From Hamiltosporidium tvaerminnensis (taxonomy: Eukaryota; Microsporidia; Dubosqiidae), in assembly GCA_022605425.2 (NCBI GenBank), contig CM061255.1, positions 496,001-560,000 on the forward strand: a stretch of 64,000 nucleotides of DNA. The letters are read 5' to 3'. Positions 12,363 through 23,551 of the stretch are shown one piece after another. Each line of letters begins with the position of its first letter. The first letter of the stretch is position 1. A program made the translations under genes and the position numbers. The notes under the pieces are model-generated. The model worked only from the letters and a program-made list of their open reading frames with translations, had not been told where the DNA came from and did not search any database.

Positions 12363-14134
12363 TATATTTATATTTTTAATTTTTATTTTTAATTTGTATT
12401 TACCGTGTATCAGGAAATTCAAGTGAAAGATAATTACAAAAATATAAACACAAATCAGATTAGAATAGAAATTATATGAAAATAGTTTATATACAACACG
12501 AACTATTACCATATATTTTAATATCGGTTATCTTACAGTTCTTCATGAAATTTTTATGTTATTGTGAAAGTTATATGTTTAAAATGACTATTTATGGTGG
12601 TTTTTTAACGCTTTTATATATTATTTTAGAAGAAAAATTCTTAAAATATTAAAAATTGAATTTTTACATTCTATAATATAAAAGTTGATGAACATATTTT
12701 AAATAAAAACTGTTGTTCTGAGTAAATTTATGAATGACATTATTAGAGTTCAATTTTTAAGGATATGTGTTTATGATTCACTAAATGTCTTTATGAACTG
12801 TAAATTGGAAAATGTATATAACTATAAAGAAGGAATAATTTATGTTTAAAAATAGCTTTTTATATTATAAATTATTATACATTTTTATAAAATACATTTA
12901 AATAAGAGTTTTTTTTGGAATCGATACTGTTAGTTTTTTTAAGAACGAAAATTTTATAAATTTCAATTAATTTCCTAAAAAAACATAAATTTACCGTTAT
13001 TTTTTATATGTTTTTCATGGAATTACAGTATAAAAAGATTATAAATATATAAATTAACACAATGCACTAGAAGTGAGTCATATAATTACATAAATACAGC
13101 CATTTAAACTCTTCGTAATAAGGATAGAGCTACTCTAATTTATTGGTAGGAAATATTAATTTATCTTAAACTTAAAGTTATTTGGTAAAAAAAATAAAAG
13201 TTTTAAATTACTACTTAAATAATACAAGAATTATGAAACATTTTAGGTGATTAAACTTCTTTTAATCAATAGAAGATATCTAAATAAAAAAATCTAGGAT
13301 TTATATCAAGATATTAAATTATTTGGTTTTATTTTGATTTAAAAAAAGTGTAAACGGAGTTAAAACTCAATAAATCAAAATGAACAAACATCACCGGTTA
13401 ACACCATTTAAATACAACTTAACGATTTCTATTATTATAAAATCACCGGGAATTTAAGTAACTCAAGATGCTTTGTATAAATAAAATTCACTTTTTGTTA
13501 TTTTTTAACATAATCTATATTTCACCAAATATAGAGGTCTTAAAAGACTTATATAGTTGGTTCTTTGAAAGAGAAAGATATCTTTGCATCTCTTAAATCT
13601 TTTAAAAATAAATAAAAAAAATACAATTATTCATTAACTTACTTTTTAAGTTAAAAGAGTTAAATTCGGATTTTTATTATAAAATTTCGAATAGATTTCA
13701 CTGGTTTCTTTTTCCTTGTATAAAATACATTTAATATTTGCATTATATGTTTTATAAATCCGTGATTTTTATATTTCGTCATAAATCTATATATTCCTCA
13801 TATAAAATTTTATATTATAGAAATCATAGAAAAAATATATTTTTCTTAAATTTAATTGGAAATAAACTATAACTACCTATAGTTGAAACCTAAGAATACT
13901 TGTACAATACTTCTTAACAATTTGATTATAATTATACGTTATGTCAATACTTCATTCATATCAAAGGAATTTAATACTTAAAAAAACATCTTCTAAATAT
14001 ATTGAATTTATGACCATAAAATATTTATAAATCATCTATACATAAAAAAAATGTAATCTAAGCATTACAAGATAGACATTCATATAGAAAATGCAAATAT
14101 AAAGTAAATAATGTCTTAAAATAAATATTTTTAT
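12363..14134. other. Spacer, nothing recognised
   Basis: Very AT-rich DNA. No ORF of credible composition and no recognisable repeat. Confidence 0.5.
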
Positions 14135-14147
14135 ATGTACCATTACA

Positions 14148-14877
14148 AGTGGAGAGAGGATAACCACATAAAAACTTTCTGCTTGGCAATGAGTGTGTGA
14201 AACTGGTGTGAGATCATTGTTTGGATTTTTGGTGGGAATAAAACCACACTACATCTTCGGTTGTTCCATGGGATTTGTTATGAAGAGGAGAGGTCTAAGA
14301 AATGGAGAAACTTTTTCTACAAATTTATTTGTAGTTTTTTATGTAACCAGATTGCCGACTGCAGCTAAACATGTAGGTAATTGCCATGTAAAAGCATGGA
14401 AACCTAGCCTTGCTCACTCGCGTTAGAAGACTTAGCGCCTGGGAGATATAAAAATAAACCTCATTTAAACCCAGGAAAGCTAAGTAGCAGGTTATACCTG
14501 TTGGTATGACATTGCACTGTCTAGGTGGACCCCATGTAAATCTCTGAAATATATCTTAGCCAGAAGTTTATTGGGTTCAGAAAGTGTAGAGTAAGTGGGA
14601 ATGCTGCATAGTCTTAGGCGAGCCCAGGGGGGGCTTCAGCCTTCGATCACACTCCATGCAACGGAACATAACGGAACCCAGGCAAATGCCTCGCGTAGAA
14701 ATTAGGTTTTACGCACCTGGTAGATGAAAGGCTTTGGGACGTAGGTATCGCAGGGGTTACTGATGGAGTTTTGGAGTAGCAGTTATTTATGTTAAACCTA
14801 GAACTGCGTTAATGTCATGAAAACAAATATAACACTTGCCACTGTTTTAAAAAAGATGTGATACTTTTAAATAAAGT
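14148..14877 (+). mobile_element. R730 repeat with target-site duplication
   Basis: This is a well-preserved copy of a ~730-bp element. A perfect 13-bp duplication, ATGTACCATTACA, flanks it (14135-14147 and 14878-14890), which defines its ends. It begins AGTGGAGAGAGGATAACC and ends CTTTTAAATAAAGT. There are no terminal inverted repeats and no ATG-started ORF. A 77-codon frame from a GTG at 14193 recurs in the 27.9-kb copy but is disrupted in the 45.1-kb copy, so coding is unlikely. It is visibly less AT-rich than its flanks and contains hairpin-forming stretches. The duplication length and tail suggest insertion by target-primed reverse transcription, that is, a long SINE-like retroposon. Confidence 0.9.
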
Positions 14878-14890
14878 ATGTACCATTACA

Positions 14891-15383
14891 TTATATAGAA
14901 TATCGTTTATAAAATTATAAATTAATTCTAAAATTTTATTAAATTATCCAATTTATAAATCAAAGAAGTACAATGAATTTCAAAAAGACATTTAAATTCA
15001 TTTTTTAAATATTCTAAATATAAAATTCAAAGTAGAAATATGAATTTTAATGTATAAGTGTCATATAGAAGCCAAAAATACGTATAAAAAAAATTATTTT
15101 TTTCTGAATACACCTAAAATTAAAAAATAAAACAGAATATAACACTTAACCTCAAATATTTACTTGTAGATAAAGACCATTTATCCATTCACAATATAAG
15201 AATAGTCAAATATAAGCCTTTTTCAAATAGAATACCAAAAGTGGCAAAAAATTAAAATAGTTACATTAAAAAAAACCAGTATTTCTTTAAATAGAAATAT
15301 TTATTAAAAAATATTTAAATTCAAATCTTTAATATTATTGGAATCTATGGTGATTACTGGTATTATAAGTGTTATAGAAGTGA
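14891..15383. other. Spacer, nothing recognised
   Basis: AT-rich DNA between the R730 copy and the tandem repeat after CIA1. Nothing recognised. Confidence 0.5.
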
Positions 15384-15542
15384 TTAATTCTTCATATATC
15401 GAATTACTATTAAATTTCTCTACTTCTATATATTAAATCAATAGATTACTTACTAATTAATTCTTCATATCCAATTACTATTAAATTTCTCTATCTCTAG
15501 ATATTAAATCAATATATTACTTACTAATTAATTCTTATAATC
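15384..15542. repeat. Tandem repeat, ~72-bp unit
   Basis: Two full units (15384-15456 and 15457-15527) and the start of a third stand in tandem. Each contains TTAATTCTTCATAT, ATTACTATTAAATTTCTCTA and AATCAATAGATTACTTACTAA-type blocks with a few differences. The array abuts the 3' end of CIA1 and would form its 3' UTR. Confidence 0.75.
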
Positions 15543-15544
15543 TC

Positions 15545-16540
15545 CTACTCATCTATCTCTATTGCGTTTGTAATACCATCATCGCCACCTGTTATCAACA
15601 TATCAGAGACTTCACAATAAAACAATGAATTTATATCACTGGTATGTAAGTCAATTAAAATTTCTTTACACATAAACTGTGTATCCAAGATACCAACACT
15701 TCGTTTATTTAAAACATAAAAAATATAATCTTTAGAGGAACAAATAGAGTAAATTGGATAATTCGAAGCAAATATTTTACATTTCAATTCCCATGCCATA
15801 TCTAGAGTATAAATATATAAATAACCATCTTCTGTACATGCTATCATTGTAGAATGATTTGTAAATGTAATATCCCATATTGTATTCTTAAAATCTTTAA
15901 TATCTTGAATTAATTCGTAATTGTTGTTTATTATGTTTATTGAATATCTTTTTATTGTACAGTCGTAACCGTAAGAGTATAGTGAAGTGCTTAACCATTT
16001 AACACCTTTCACATCTTGTGTATGGTCATTAAGAATGCAATATAATTCATGGTAAGAGTATGGATTATTTTTTATATTATGTTGGTTCGTAGATGTATTT
16101 TTAGTATTATCAGTATACTTTCTATCATTATCTTTGATATTCTTAGTATTACTAAAATCATCATTTCCTTTTCTATTCTCTTCCACATTATCTTTTATTT
16201 TGTAAATCCATACAGTCTTTCCACGTGTGGCTACTGCTAGCATATTATGATTAGAAATTGATATTCCTTTGATTTCTGTATCTGGTCCTTCTATTTGAAA
16301 GGGCTTGGGTGTGAATATAACAACGGTACCATCATAACTGCCACCGGCAATACATTCATTATTTACTGATATCGATCTAACAGCTTTTGAGAATTCGCAA
16401 AAAGTAGTTCGTTCGTTTGTTGTTATATTATATGATTCTAATGTTCTTGATGTTCCACCTACCAGTATTTCGTTGTTGTGGTGTGCAACTGCTAGTACTT
16501 TTTGATGAGTGTTGAGTGATTTTATTATTCTATATTTCAT
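15545..16540 (-). CDS. CIA1: Cytosolic Fe-S assembly WD40 protein
   Basis: Likely the microsporidian CIA1/CIAO1, the WD40 beta-propeller of the CIA targeting complex that hands Fe-S clusters to cytosolic and nuclear apoproteins. The 331-residue product shows degenerate WD repeats throughout. The most telling stretch is residues 166-182 (LYCILNDHTQDVKGVKW), which closely follows the CIAO1 blade containing HTQDVK, followed by a blade beginning NTIWDITFTNH. Length matches the family (~330-340). Residues 117-163 are an Asn/Lys/Thr-rich insertion between blades that conserved CIAO1 proteins lack. The ATG is the first in the frame and has an ACC motif ~17 bases upstream. It lies 210 bp downstream of RIO2 on the same strand and is probably transcribed separately. 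Another WD40 family cannot be fully excluded. Confidence 0.78.
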   Translation of the reverse strand: MKYRIIKSLNTHQKVLAVAHHNNEILVGGTSRTLESYNITTNERTTFCEFSKAVRSISVNNECIAGGSYDGTVVIFTPKPFQIEGPDTEIKGISISNHNMLAVATRGKTVWIYKIKDNVEENRKGNDDFSNTKNIKDNDRKYTDNTKNTSTNQHNIKNNPYSYHELYCILNDHTQDVKGVKWLSTSLYSYGYDCTIKRYSINIINNNYELIQDIKDFKNTIWDITFTNHSTMIACTEDGYLYIYTLDMAWELKCKIFASNYPIYSICSSKDYIFYVLNKRSVGILDTQFMCKEILIDLHTSDINSLFYCEVSDMLITGGDDGITNAIEIDE

Positions 16541-16750
16541 TTAAAGGATTTGGTAAAAATTATATTTTAAAAGGAAAAGGTAAAGGGTGAGTAAAACGGA
16601 AAAAGAGTAAGATGAGAGAGAAAGGAGTAGAATAAGAATAAGTAATTAGTAATTAATGTGTAATTTGGTATGTAAAAAAGAAAAAATCTAGAAATAAAAA
16701 TTTATGAAAGTAGAACTTTAAACTGATGGAAAATTTGATTTTTTTTATTT

Positions 16751-18049
16751 TTAAATTATTTCTTTCCATTCAACAGATTCTTTATAATTCTTAGTTATAT
16801 TTTCTTTGTCTTCAATAATATCTTTCGCTTGAGCAGATTCTTTTTCATCATCAGATTGTATCACTTCTAAGCTTGTAAAATTTTCTTCCTGTTCAATGTA
16901 TTCTTCCACTTCAATGTTTTCTTCCACTTCAGTATTATTTCCCTCCGAACCAATATTATTTCCCTCCAAACCAATATTATTTCCTTCCAAACCAGTATTA
17001 CTTTTCTCCACTTCAGTATTATTTCCCTCCACTTCAGTATTATTTCCCTCCAAACCGGTATTACTTTTCTCCAAACCAGTATTTTCTTTTTCTTCAACAA
17101 ATTTAAGATTATATTTTTTAATAAAAAAATTTCTTGTACATTCAATATCTCGATTAAAATATTCGTCACTTTTTTTATTTTTAAGGTTTATACATTGTGG
17201 AAAATCTATAATACAAATCTTGTTTTGTTCATTTACAAGAATATTAAATTCATTTAAATCTCCGTGGATGTAACCCATGTCTTTAAATTGGTAGATAAAA
17301 TTTATCATCGAAGAAAATACTTTATGAGGATCGGTAGAATGTATTTTGTACAATGGGTAATAGTCTTGGAGGTATTCCATGACTATAACATGTCTATTTA
17401 GTTCTATTGGTTTAGGTATGTATATTTCTGGGTACAGTTTTGATGTATTTGACGTTTTTGATGTTTCTGATACGAGGGGATCAGAAATAGAGGTATTTCC
17501 TAAATACAAATTTTGTGTGCTTGATTCTAGATTTGAGGCAGAATTAATTTCAGGGCTTGTGCAAAAATATGGATAAAACATTTTTAAATATGTAAATTCT
17601 TGTAAACTGGATGCTTTGGACATTCCATGCCATCCTGCTTCAGTTATTTTATAATCTCTTTTATTTTTTACATTTCTAAAACTTGTTCTTCCTAGTCTGT
17701 GAAATTTACACACAACATTTTCTCCTTTGTATTTTGCAATATAAATATCAGATTCTTTACCGATTCCTATTTTATCGCCCATAAATTCTAATCCGGTTTT
17801 TCTTAAGGAATTTATTGCTATACAATCGTAGCCAGAAATAGTAATTTCATAAATATCGTTTTTATATCTTAAAAATTTGTTTCTAACTAAATCTGTTAAA
17901 TATTCTGTATAATTTATTGGTATTTTTAGATATTTTTTTATATTACTGGGTGAAATCGAAATCTTTTCTTTTGTTAGTTTTTCTATGAGAATTAGAAGTT
18001 TTAAATGAATTGAAGATAATGACCAAACAGCATCGGTTATTAGTTTCAT
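16751..18049 (-). CDS. RIO2: RIO2-family atypical protein kinase
   Basis: RIO2 is the kinase/ATPase that acts on late pre-40S particles during 18S rRNA maturation. The 432-residue product has the N-terminal winged-helix domain (1-90), a glycine loop GIGKESDIY (95-103), a catalytic Lys at 115, the family signature HRLGRTSFR (117-125), a hinge MEYL (224-227), the catalytic loop HGDLNEFN (262-269) and the metal-binding IDFPQ (281-285). HGDLNEFN with IDFPQ is specific to RIO kinases, and the winged helix points to RIO2 rather than RIO1. A ~40-residue Ser/Thr-rich insertion (165-205) interrupts the kinase fold. The tail (321-388) is an acidic heptad repeat encoded by a minisatellite. The ATG is preceded closely by ACAACCCTCC. 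Confidence 0.93.
   Translation of the reverse strand: MKLITDAVWSLSSIHLKLLILIEKLTKEKISISPSNIKKYLKIPINYTEYLTDLVRNKFLRYKNDIYEITISGYDCIAINSLRKTGLEFMGDKIGIGKESDIYIAKYKGENVVCKFHRLGRTSFRNVKNKRDYKITEAGWHGMSKASSLQEFTYLKMFYPYFCTSPEINSASNLESSTQNLYLGNTSISDPLVSETSKTSNTSKLYPEIYIPKPIELNRHVIVMEYLQDYYPLYKIHSTDPHKVFSSMINFIYQFKDMGYIHGDLNEFNILVNEQNKICIIDFPQCINLKNKKSDEYFNRDIECTRNFFIKKYNLKFVEEKENTGLEKSNTGLEGNNTEVEGNNTEVEKSNTGLEGNNIGLEGNNIGSEGNNTEVEENIEVEEYIEQEENFTSLEVIQSDDEKESAQAKDIIEDKENITKNYKESVEWKEII
16886..17089 (-). repeat. 21-bp minisatellite in the RIO2 tail
   Basis: About eight to nine in-frame 21-bp units encode heptads of the type NTGLEGN / NTEVEGN / NIGLEGN, then grade into an acidic VEEYIEQEE stretch. 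It lies after the kinase domain, so copy number can vary without touching catalysis. Confidence 0.9.
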
Positions 18050-20234
18050 GGAGGGTTGTAAAAAAAATTGGATTTAAAAATGGGTAGAAACAGAAATATT
18101 TGATGATAACACTTTTTGAATAATGAATGAATTTATGAATTGAAGAATAGGTAGGAATAGAAAGATTTATAAAACAGTTTTTATTCAGAGGATGCAATTC
18201 GGTTTCCAAATGTTTTGAATTAAAAATTTATAAATCGAAATATTAGAAACTAAATATAATTATAGAGTGCTGATCGGGATAAAAGAATATACAAAGGTAA
18301 ATAAGCCTTATTATATCACATAAAGGTAGAGGATCGGGTTGTTGCTTAGTTTTTAAGAATCAATGATATTTTTGTTTGGTGTTCTTTCTTTGATTAAATA
18401 CAAGTTTAATCTACTATATTTAATTCATATTTCGTTATTTTGACTGGTTTTTCTATTCTGGAAAATTATCTTATAAAATTCTCCAAGCCATTATTAGTCG
18501 TAAAATTTACTTCCATATATTACCGAGGATTTTATTAACAGATTCTATGCGTTTAATGTACACACTTCAAATTTTATCGAAATCAAATAGTTTTCGTGTA
18601 ATAAATAAGTAAAATGGTTTTCCAAGATAAATTATTATACGCGCAATAAATTATGAATGCCAATAAAATTTTCATTATATTCTTTGAGTTATTTGAAAAA
18701 CATCGATTTTTTAATTAAATATTTAGTATTTTCATAAAAGGAATCAAATTTTATCGGATTATAGAGAAAAAAAGACCTAATTTTATATTTCAGTTCTAAA
18801 GTCAGAAAAACATCTAATTTTAATGTCTACTAATATAAGCATTATTGCATACACCTGCTTCAAGATATAGTAATATATCATGCTCAATACTAACAATGAA
18901 TCATGTCTTTATAAATTTTAAATCCTTTTACATTAAAAATCAAGCTTTTCCTTTGCAGAACGACTTCTAATACGTGTAAACCGCTATGCTAAACATATGA
19001 ATAGGTTAAGATGCCGGTTGTGTATAATTAGTTCATTATGATGTCTTAATTTCATAATATATAAAACCTTTTTAAGAAGAGTCGTCCAAAGTTTATATAA
19101 GTTTGAAATCCGCAAACAGTGAATACTTTTTTCCATTTACTGAATAAAGTCAAATTTTCCCGTATTTTTCTTAAAACATCTATAAATCACATATAATGAA
19201 TGAAATATATATTCGTGTTTATAAACGTTCAAAAAATCCTCATACTTTTTCTTGTTGAATAGAGAAGGAACCGAGTATTACCTGACAAATTTTTTTACTA
19301 CGCAATTTAAAATTATTTTATAGTAATGTATAGTTTAATGAGTAAAGATGAAATCATAAAAAGCATCGATCTCAATTAAGAAATAAATTCAGAAGTTTTT
19401 TAAATATTCGAGATTGTTAAATCGATTTCAAAATATTATTTTTTATTGCGAAATCTTAGATAATTTTTAATTTTTAATTTTTATTTTAAATGTTCAAAGT
19501 TACCAACAAAAAACCGCATTCTATATGGAGTTCACACTATTCTAGCTAATTATACACGATTAAATATGATTTTTGTGGTACTAATTTAAAAAATAAATTG
19601 AAATTATTTTCATGATTTTTAAATAAAGAAAGTTTTTGGTTTAAACAACTTTAGATCATGGCTTCAACCTCAATCTAGTTTTTTAAGTTCAATATCACGA
19701 TTGTTTAGTTTTACTATTGAACAGAACAAAATTTTAAAATCAGTTGGTACGGCAAATACTTGTTTATAATTTACATATAATTGAATCCAATCATATTAAT
19801 TATATTCATAATCGTATCTTAATAGTTCAATAAAAAAAGATATTTTGTACAGTTAGCTACTGAAAGAAACGAGTTTTTAACTTTAAAAAAGGTATTTTGA
19901 TTCATTAAACACCATGTATATTTACATACTAATATTCAAATCAGCAATGAAAATATACCGGAAACACATATCATCGATTTAAATAATTTATATTTATTTG
20001 CGTAAATTAATTTCATATAAATCAATGTCTACTTATATAAAATGCCTGATTTTTAAAAAAGCATATTATTGAATATCCATCATATATACCTGAGAGAAAT
20101 CGAAGAAATATAACTCATAAATGAAGAAAAAAAGAAATCTGCGACATTAAACTAAAAATCATCATCTAAAAGTAATCAATCAATAGATAAAAACTACAAA
20201 GGAAATGTATAGAATTTCGATAATTAATATTATG
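18050..20234. other. Spacer, nothing recognised
   Basis: AT-rich spacer upstream of RIO2. No credible ORF or repeat was recognised. Confidence 0.5.
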
Positions 20235-20380
20235 AAATGGGTGAATAATGGATAACCACATTTAAAACTACCTGGATGGTAATGAGTGAGTAAAATTGAT
20301 GTGAAAATAATTGTTGACATTTGGTGTGATATAAATCTTATTGAATCTATAGTACAATCCCCTATAATTCTGAGTTGCAA
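20235..20380 (+). repeat. R730 relic (5' end only)
   Basis: Similarity to the first ~140 bases of R730: GGATAACCACAT at 20250, GGTAATGAGTGAGT near 20278 (GGCAATGAGTGTGT in the repeat), and TTGGTGTGATATAAA near 20320 (TTGGTGGGAATAAAA). The remainder of the element is absent or unrecognisable. The antisense ORF over this stretch is not a gene. Confidence 0.6.
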
Positions 20381-21529
20381 CATATTAAAAGAAGAAAGCT
20401 GAAATTTTCCCGTCGTTCATCCTCAAAACTAAAGGTAAATGAGGAATGAGAAAATAAGTAATACTTTTAAATTCTCTTTCTAGATCTAGTAATTAGTTGA
20501 ATTCTGAGACAGCATAAAAAAACATGAATTCATATTATTTATGTATGCATTTAAAAAACGATCACTATTTTATTAGTAAAATAGAAAGTTAAAGTATTTT
20601 GAGAAGTAAGTTCAGAAATAAAAATCAACCTTTGTTTCTTAATATTCTTGGCCTTTTTCATTGAAGAATAAGCATTCAAGAATTCGAAGCGAAAATCTTT
20701 TTTCGAATAAAATTTTTTTTAGGTTAAGAAGGTGGAATGAGCTACTAATCATACGTGTTGCGAAGAGACCCAAACTGTAGAAAAATGTTTTTATTGAAGA
20801 ATTTGAACTGTTATAAAAGTAAAAAGTAAAGTGAAGAGAAGTTTATACAAAGGGGAAAATAGCGCATTTATTCGACCAAAATACGTTCGTGCTAGATCAA
20901 ATGAATAAATAATTCAAAGCAAGAATATACGAGCGATATTGACAATCAAATATCGAGTAAAAGTAATTAAACCCGAAACAACTATTTATTTCGATTGAGA
21001 TGATAATAGAAACTATTATGTATATTCAATAAGGAATCTAAATTCAGTTAATAGAGTGCCACAACATCAAGAAGAATCTGGAGAAATCTAGAATGGTTGC
21101 GAGCCGGAAAGCGAAATTATCTTTTTCCCCAATTGTGTTACTGAAAAAGAAAAAAAGAATATCAAGTAAATTCAAAAACAACTTTTGAATTCAAAATTTT
21201 AAAGGCTTCCTTGCTCATATTTAATACCATACTCGAATTAAATTTTAGTCGAAAAGAAACCATTTTAAAAAAAATTAAAGAAATACAACGACCAAACTCA
21301 GATACGCTAAAAGTAAAAATTTTTTTGGAAATACTGCTTAGAAACACTATACTATTTAATGTATGTGTCTGATCAAATGGTACTTTCAAAATGAATACAA
21401 TTTTATGTCATGAAATGTGTTTCACTTATATTTAGCTCAAGAAATTATACTTGAGCGCAGAAAAAATACAAATATTGTGTATAATATTATATGAATAGAA
21501 AATTTGGAACTCGAAGTACACAAATCTTC
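20381..21529. other. Spacer, possible decayed coding DNA
   Basis: Less extreme in base composition than the neighbouring spacers, with short open stretches in several frames (for example 21180-21370 on the plus strand). I recognise no family in any of them. It may be old mobile-element sequence. Confidence 0.3.
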
Positions 21530-21960
21530 GTTTGAATAAATATTGGCATCAAAATAAAGTTTTTCTGTGTATACGTCTACATCATATAAATAAAAATCAA
21601 TTTAATTTAGTTTACAAACCAACTAGAGTCACTTTGTTTCAAACTTAAGAAAAAAGAAGCATTGAGTAAATTTTATAGTAGAAACCAAAACCAATATTTG
21701 ATTTTGAAATTAAAGCTGCAAATTTTGTTTTCTGGGAAAACTTGAATGCGAGGGCTCCCATTAAACTCGGAATTGGTTCGCAAGATTAGCAAAAAAAGGA
21801 TAAATTGCAAAACTAAAGAATATGGTTTGTCAACCGAAAATATAGGCCTTAATTATGGATAATATCATGAGATTATTCTTATCTTATAACATGGAATAGT
21901 ATTGTCACGAAATACAATAGCTTATACTTTAATACCAAAGATAAAACTATCAAAAAAAAC
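21530..21960 (+). pseudogene. Retrotransposon relic F (endonuclease part)
   Basis: A strongly diverged but collinear match to the endonuclease segment of the retrotransposon. Anchors are 21625-21660 (AACTAGAGTCACTTTGTTTC, matching the part of the element encoding the RIRSHSVQE motif), 21690-21710 (the RPDIFILD segment), 21770-21785 (GGAATTGGTTCGCAAGAT) and 21843-21925 (the segment encoding GLIYKCSVEIIPYVMTWDG). Many stops and indels. Both ends are approximate, and the 3' end may reach ~22060. Confidence 0.7.
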
Positions 21961-22471
21961 TTTAAATTAGTTTATATGTTTTGAAAAATCAATGTAACTA
22001 TTTTAATAAATAAAAAGAAAGTTTGATATAGTTTGCACTGAGGAACACCGAAGAATAATATTTTATAGATTGATTGAAATATCAGAAGTAGACATAGAAG
22101 CAGCGTATTTATTAGCCAAAAAGTATGTTTCGAGCCGACAAAATCCCAAATTATAGCCTCTTTAATTATGCAAAAGAAAACAGAAAATAATGCCTTAATG
22201 GAAATTTTAGGGGAGTGGCTCAACGAAATAAAGCGAGAATTCGTAATAAAGTGGCATAATTATAGCTTTTTGTTCTTAAGTTATTGTTTTTTCACTATAT
22301 TTTATTAATTTTTTAAAAAGTAATTTAAATTTAATAAAACTACTCAATTTACACTCATAAATCACAGAAAACCGTTTATCAGTATATATTCACTTTATCC
22401 ACTATAAACATAAGTTCTAGAATATATTCAAATATTATATAATTTAAAAGAAATTCATAATAACCCTTTAA

Positions 22472-23551
22472 ATGGCTAATAGGAGGCTAACAAACATTTT
22501 TTTTTATTATTTGATAGGCTATGGAAACGCTGCATTTCTACCAGAATCCGAATCTTTCTTATATGAAGACCAAGATAATAAAGCTCTTAGGGCAGGAAAT
22601 TTGAACAGAGACAATAATTCACAAGAATCGTACGAATATATTCGGCAAAGCAATGTTAGTGAAAACCATTTGCTTTCTTTACCAAGTACTTCATCAAATC
22701 GATTTCAACCATATTATAAGCCTCATAAATCACAAGAAAATGGTGTTTATGGTTCTGAAAATGCATTTTTTAACAATCAACCGGAAAATTTTCCTGTTAC
22801 TTTGCATCCAGGCCAATCGGAACCACAATATAATATACCCGGAAACTTATTCCCAGGAATTTATTTTGAATCCTACGGAGTTTCCTCATCGAATCAAAAT
22901 GAAACATATGGATATGTATCGAACCCAATGACGGTTACACAAGTTCATACTTTTACTTACCAAGAACAACAATCAACATCTCCTCTAATATATCAAAATC
23001 TTACGAATAAACAGAATCAATGGAATTTTATCGAATCAGAAAGTACTGGTTTTACCTCGGATGTCGTTACAGGCTTAAATTCAGCCATTCTTCATCCGGG
23101 AATACCCGAGTGCCAGTATATAACATCTGATGCGAAACTTTTCAATAGAACAAACAAGATCAGTGCTGCAAAAAGCATTTCTGAAACACAGAATACCGGT
23201 GATACTGAAAAAGTATGGAATGAAATGATTAATTCGAAACAAACATCTATTGCGACTGCTGATAATACAGATTTGCTATCAGAATGTACTCTTGAGGATA
23301 AAAAAATAATGACAAGTTTCAAATTTAGAAATTATTTTGTTGAATTTTCAATGACACGGTTTAAAAACATAGATTCTGCAGTATTTATCAAGTTAAAACA
23401 TATGCAAGAAGAATACCGTTTGATTCGAGAGTTTTTCGATATAGATGCAAACATAAGTTCAAATAATAAAAAAAAAATATTGCAAGAATTGTTGATAGTT
23501 GTTTTGAAAATATTGATTTTTTTAAAAAGTCCGAGAACGAGACACAGATAA
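22472..23551 (+). CDS. Secreted hypothetical protein, N-terminal part
   Basis: I do not recognise this family. The 359-codon frame starts at an ATG preceded by TAACCC, the microsporidian-type leader motif, and residues 1-21 look like a signal peptide (hydrophobic TNIFFYYLIGYG ending NAA). The next ~280 residues are Ser/Asn/Gln/Tyr-rich and low in charge, typical of an extracellular linker. They contain two related motifs, LHPGQSEPQYNIPGN and LHPGIPECQYITSDA, about 95 residues apart. At 23468-23477 there is a run of ten A. The last ~23 codons after it are probably out of frame, because the true continuation is the overlapping frame below. With one more A the two would form a single protein of about 741 residues. 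A role at the spore or cell surface or in the host is an inference from the signal peptide only. Confidence 0.75.
   Translation: MANRRLTNIFFYYLIGYGNAAFLPESESFLYEDQDNKALRAGNLNRDNNSQESYEYIRQSNVSENHLLSLPSTSSNRFQPYYKPHKSQENGVYGSENAFFNNQPENFPVTLHPGQSEPQYNIPGNLFPGIYFESYGVSSSNQNETYGYVSNPMTVTQVHTFTYQEQQSTSPLIYQNLTNKQNQWNFIESESTGFTSDVVTGLNSAILHPGIPECQYITSDAKLFNRTNKISAAKSISETQNTGDTEKVWNEMINSKQTSIATADNTDLLSECTLEDKKIMTSFKFRNYFVEFSMTRFKNIDSAVFIKLKHMQEEYRLIREFFDIDANISSNNKKKILQELLIVVLKILIFLKSPRTRHR

Noticed and set aside
14193-14426. 77-codon frame shared by the 14.1- and 27.9-kb copies of R730
   Set aside because: It starts with GTG, has no ATG or leader motif, and is disrupted in the 45.1- and 55.3-kb copies. 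Similarity between the two is explained by the young age of the copies, not by selection on a protein.
16867-17273. Alternative frames over the RIO2 tail (minus-strand 16867-17169 and plus-strand 16896-17273)
   Set aside because: They are by-products of the 21-bp repeat, which keeps all frames open.
20880-21000. A second weak match to the retrotransposon nuclease region
   Set aside because: The same segment is matched better and in order at 21.6-21.8 kb, so the 20.9-kb similarity is probably chance in AT-rich DNA.
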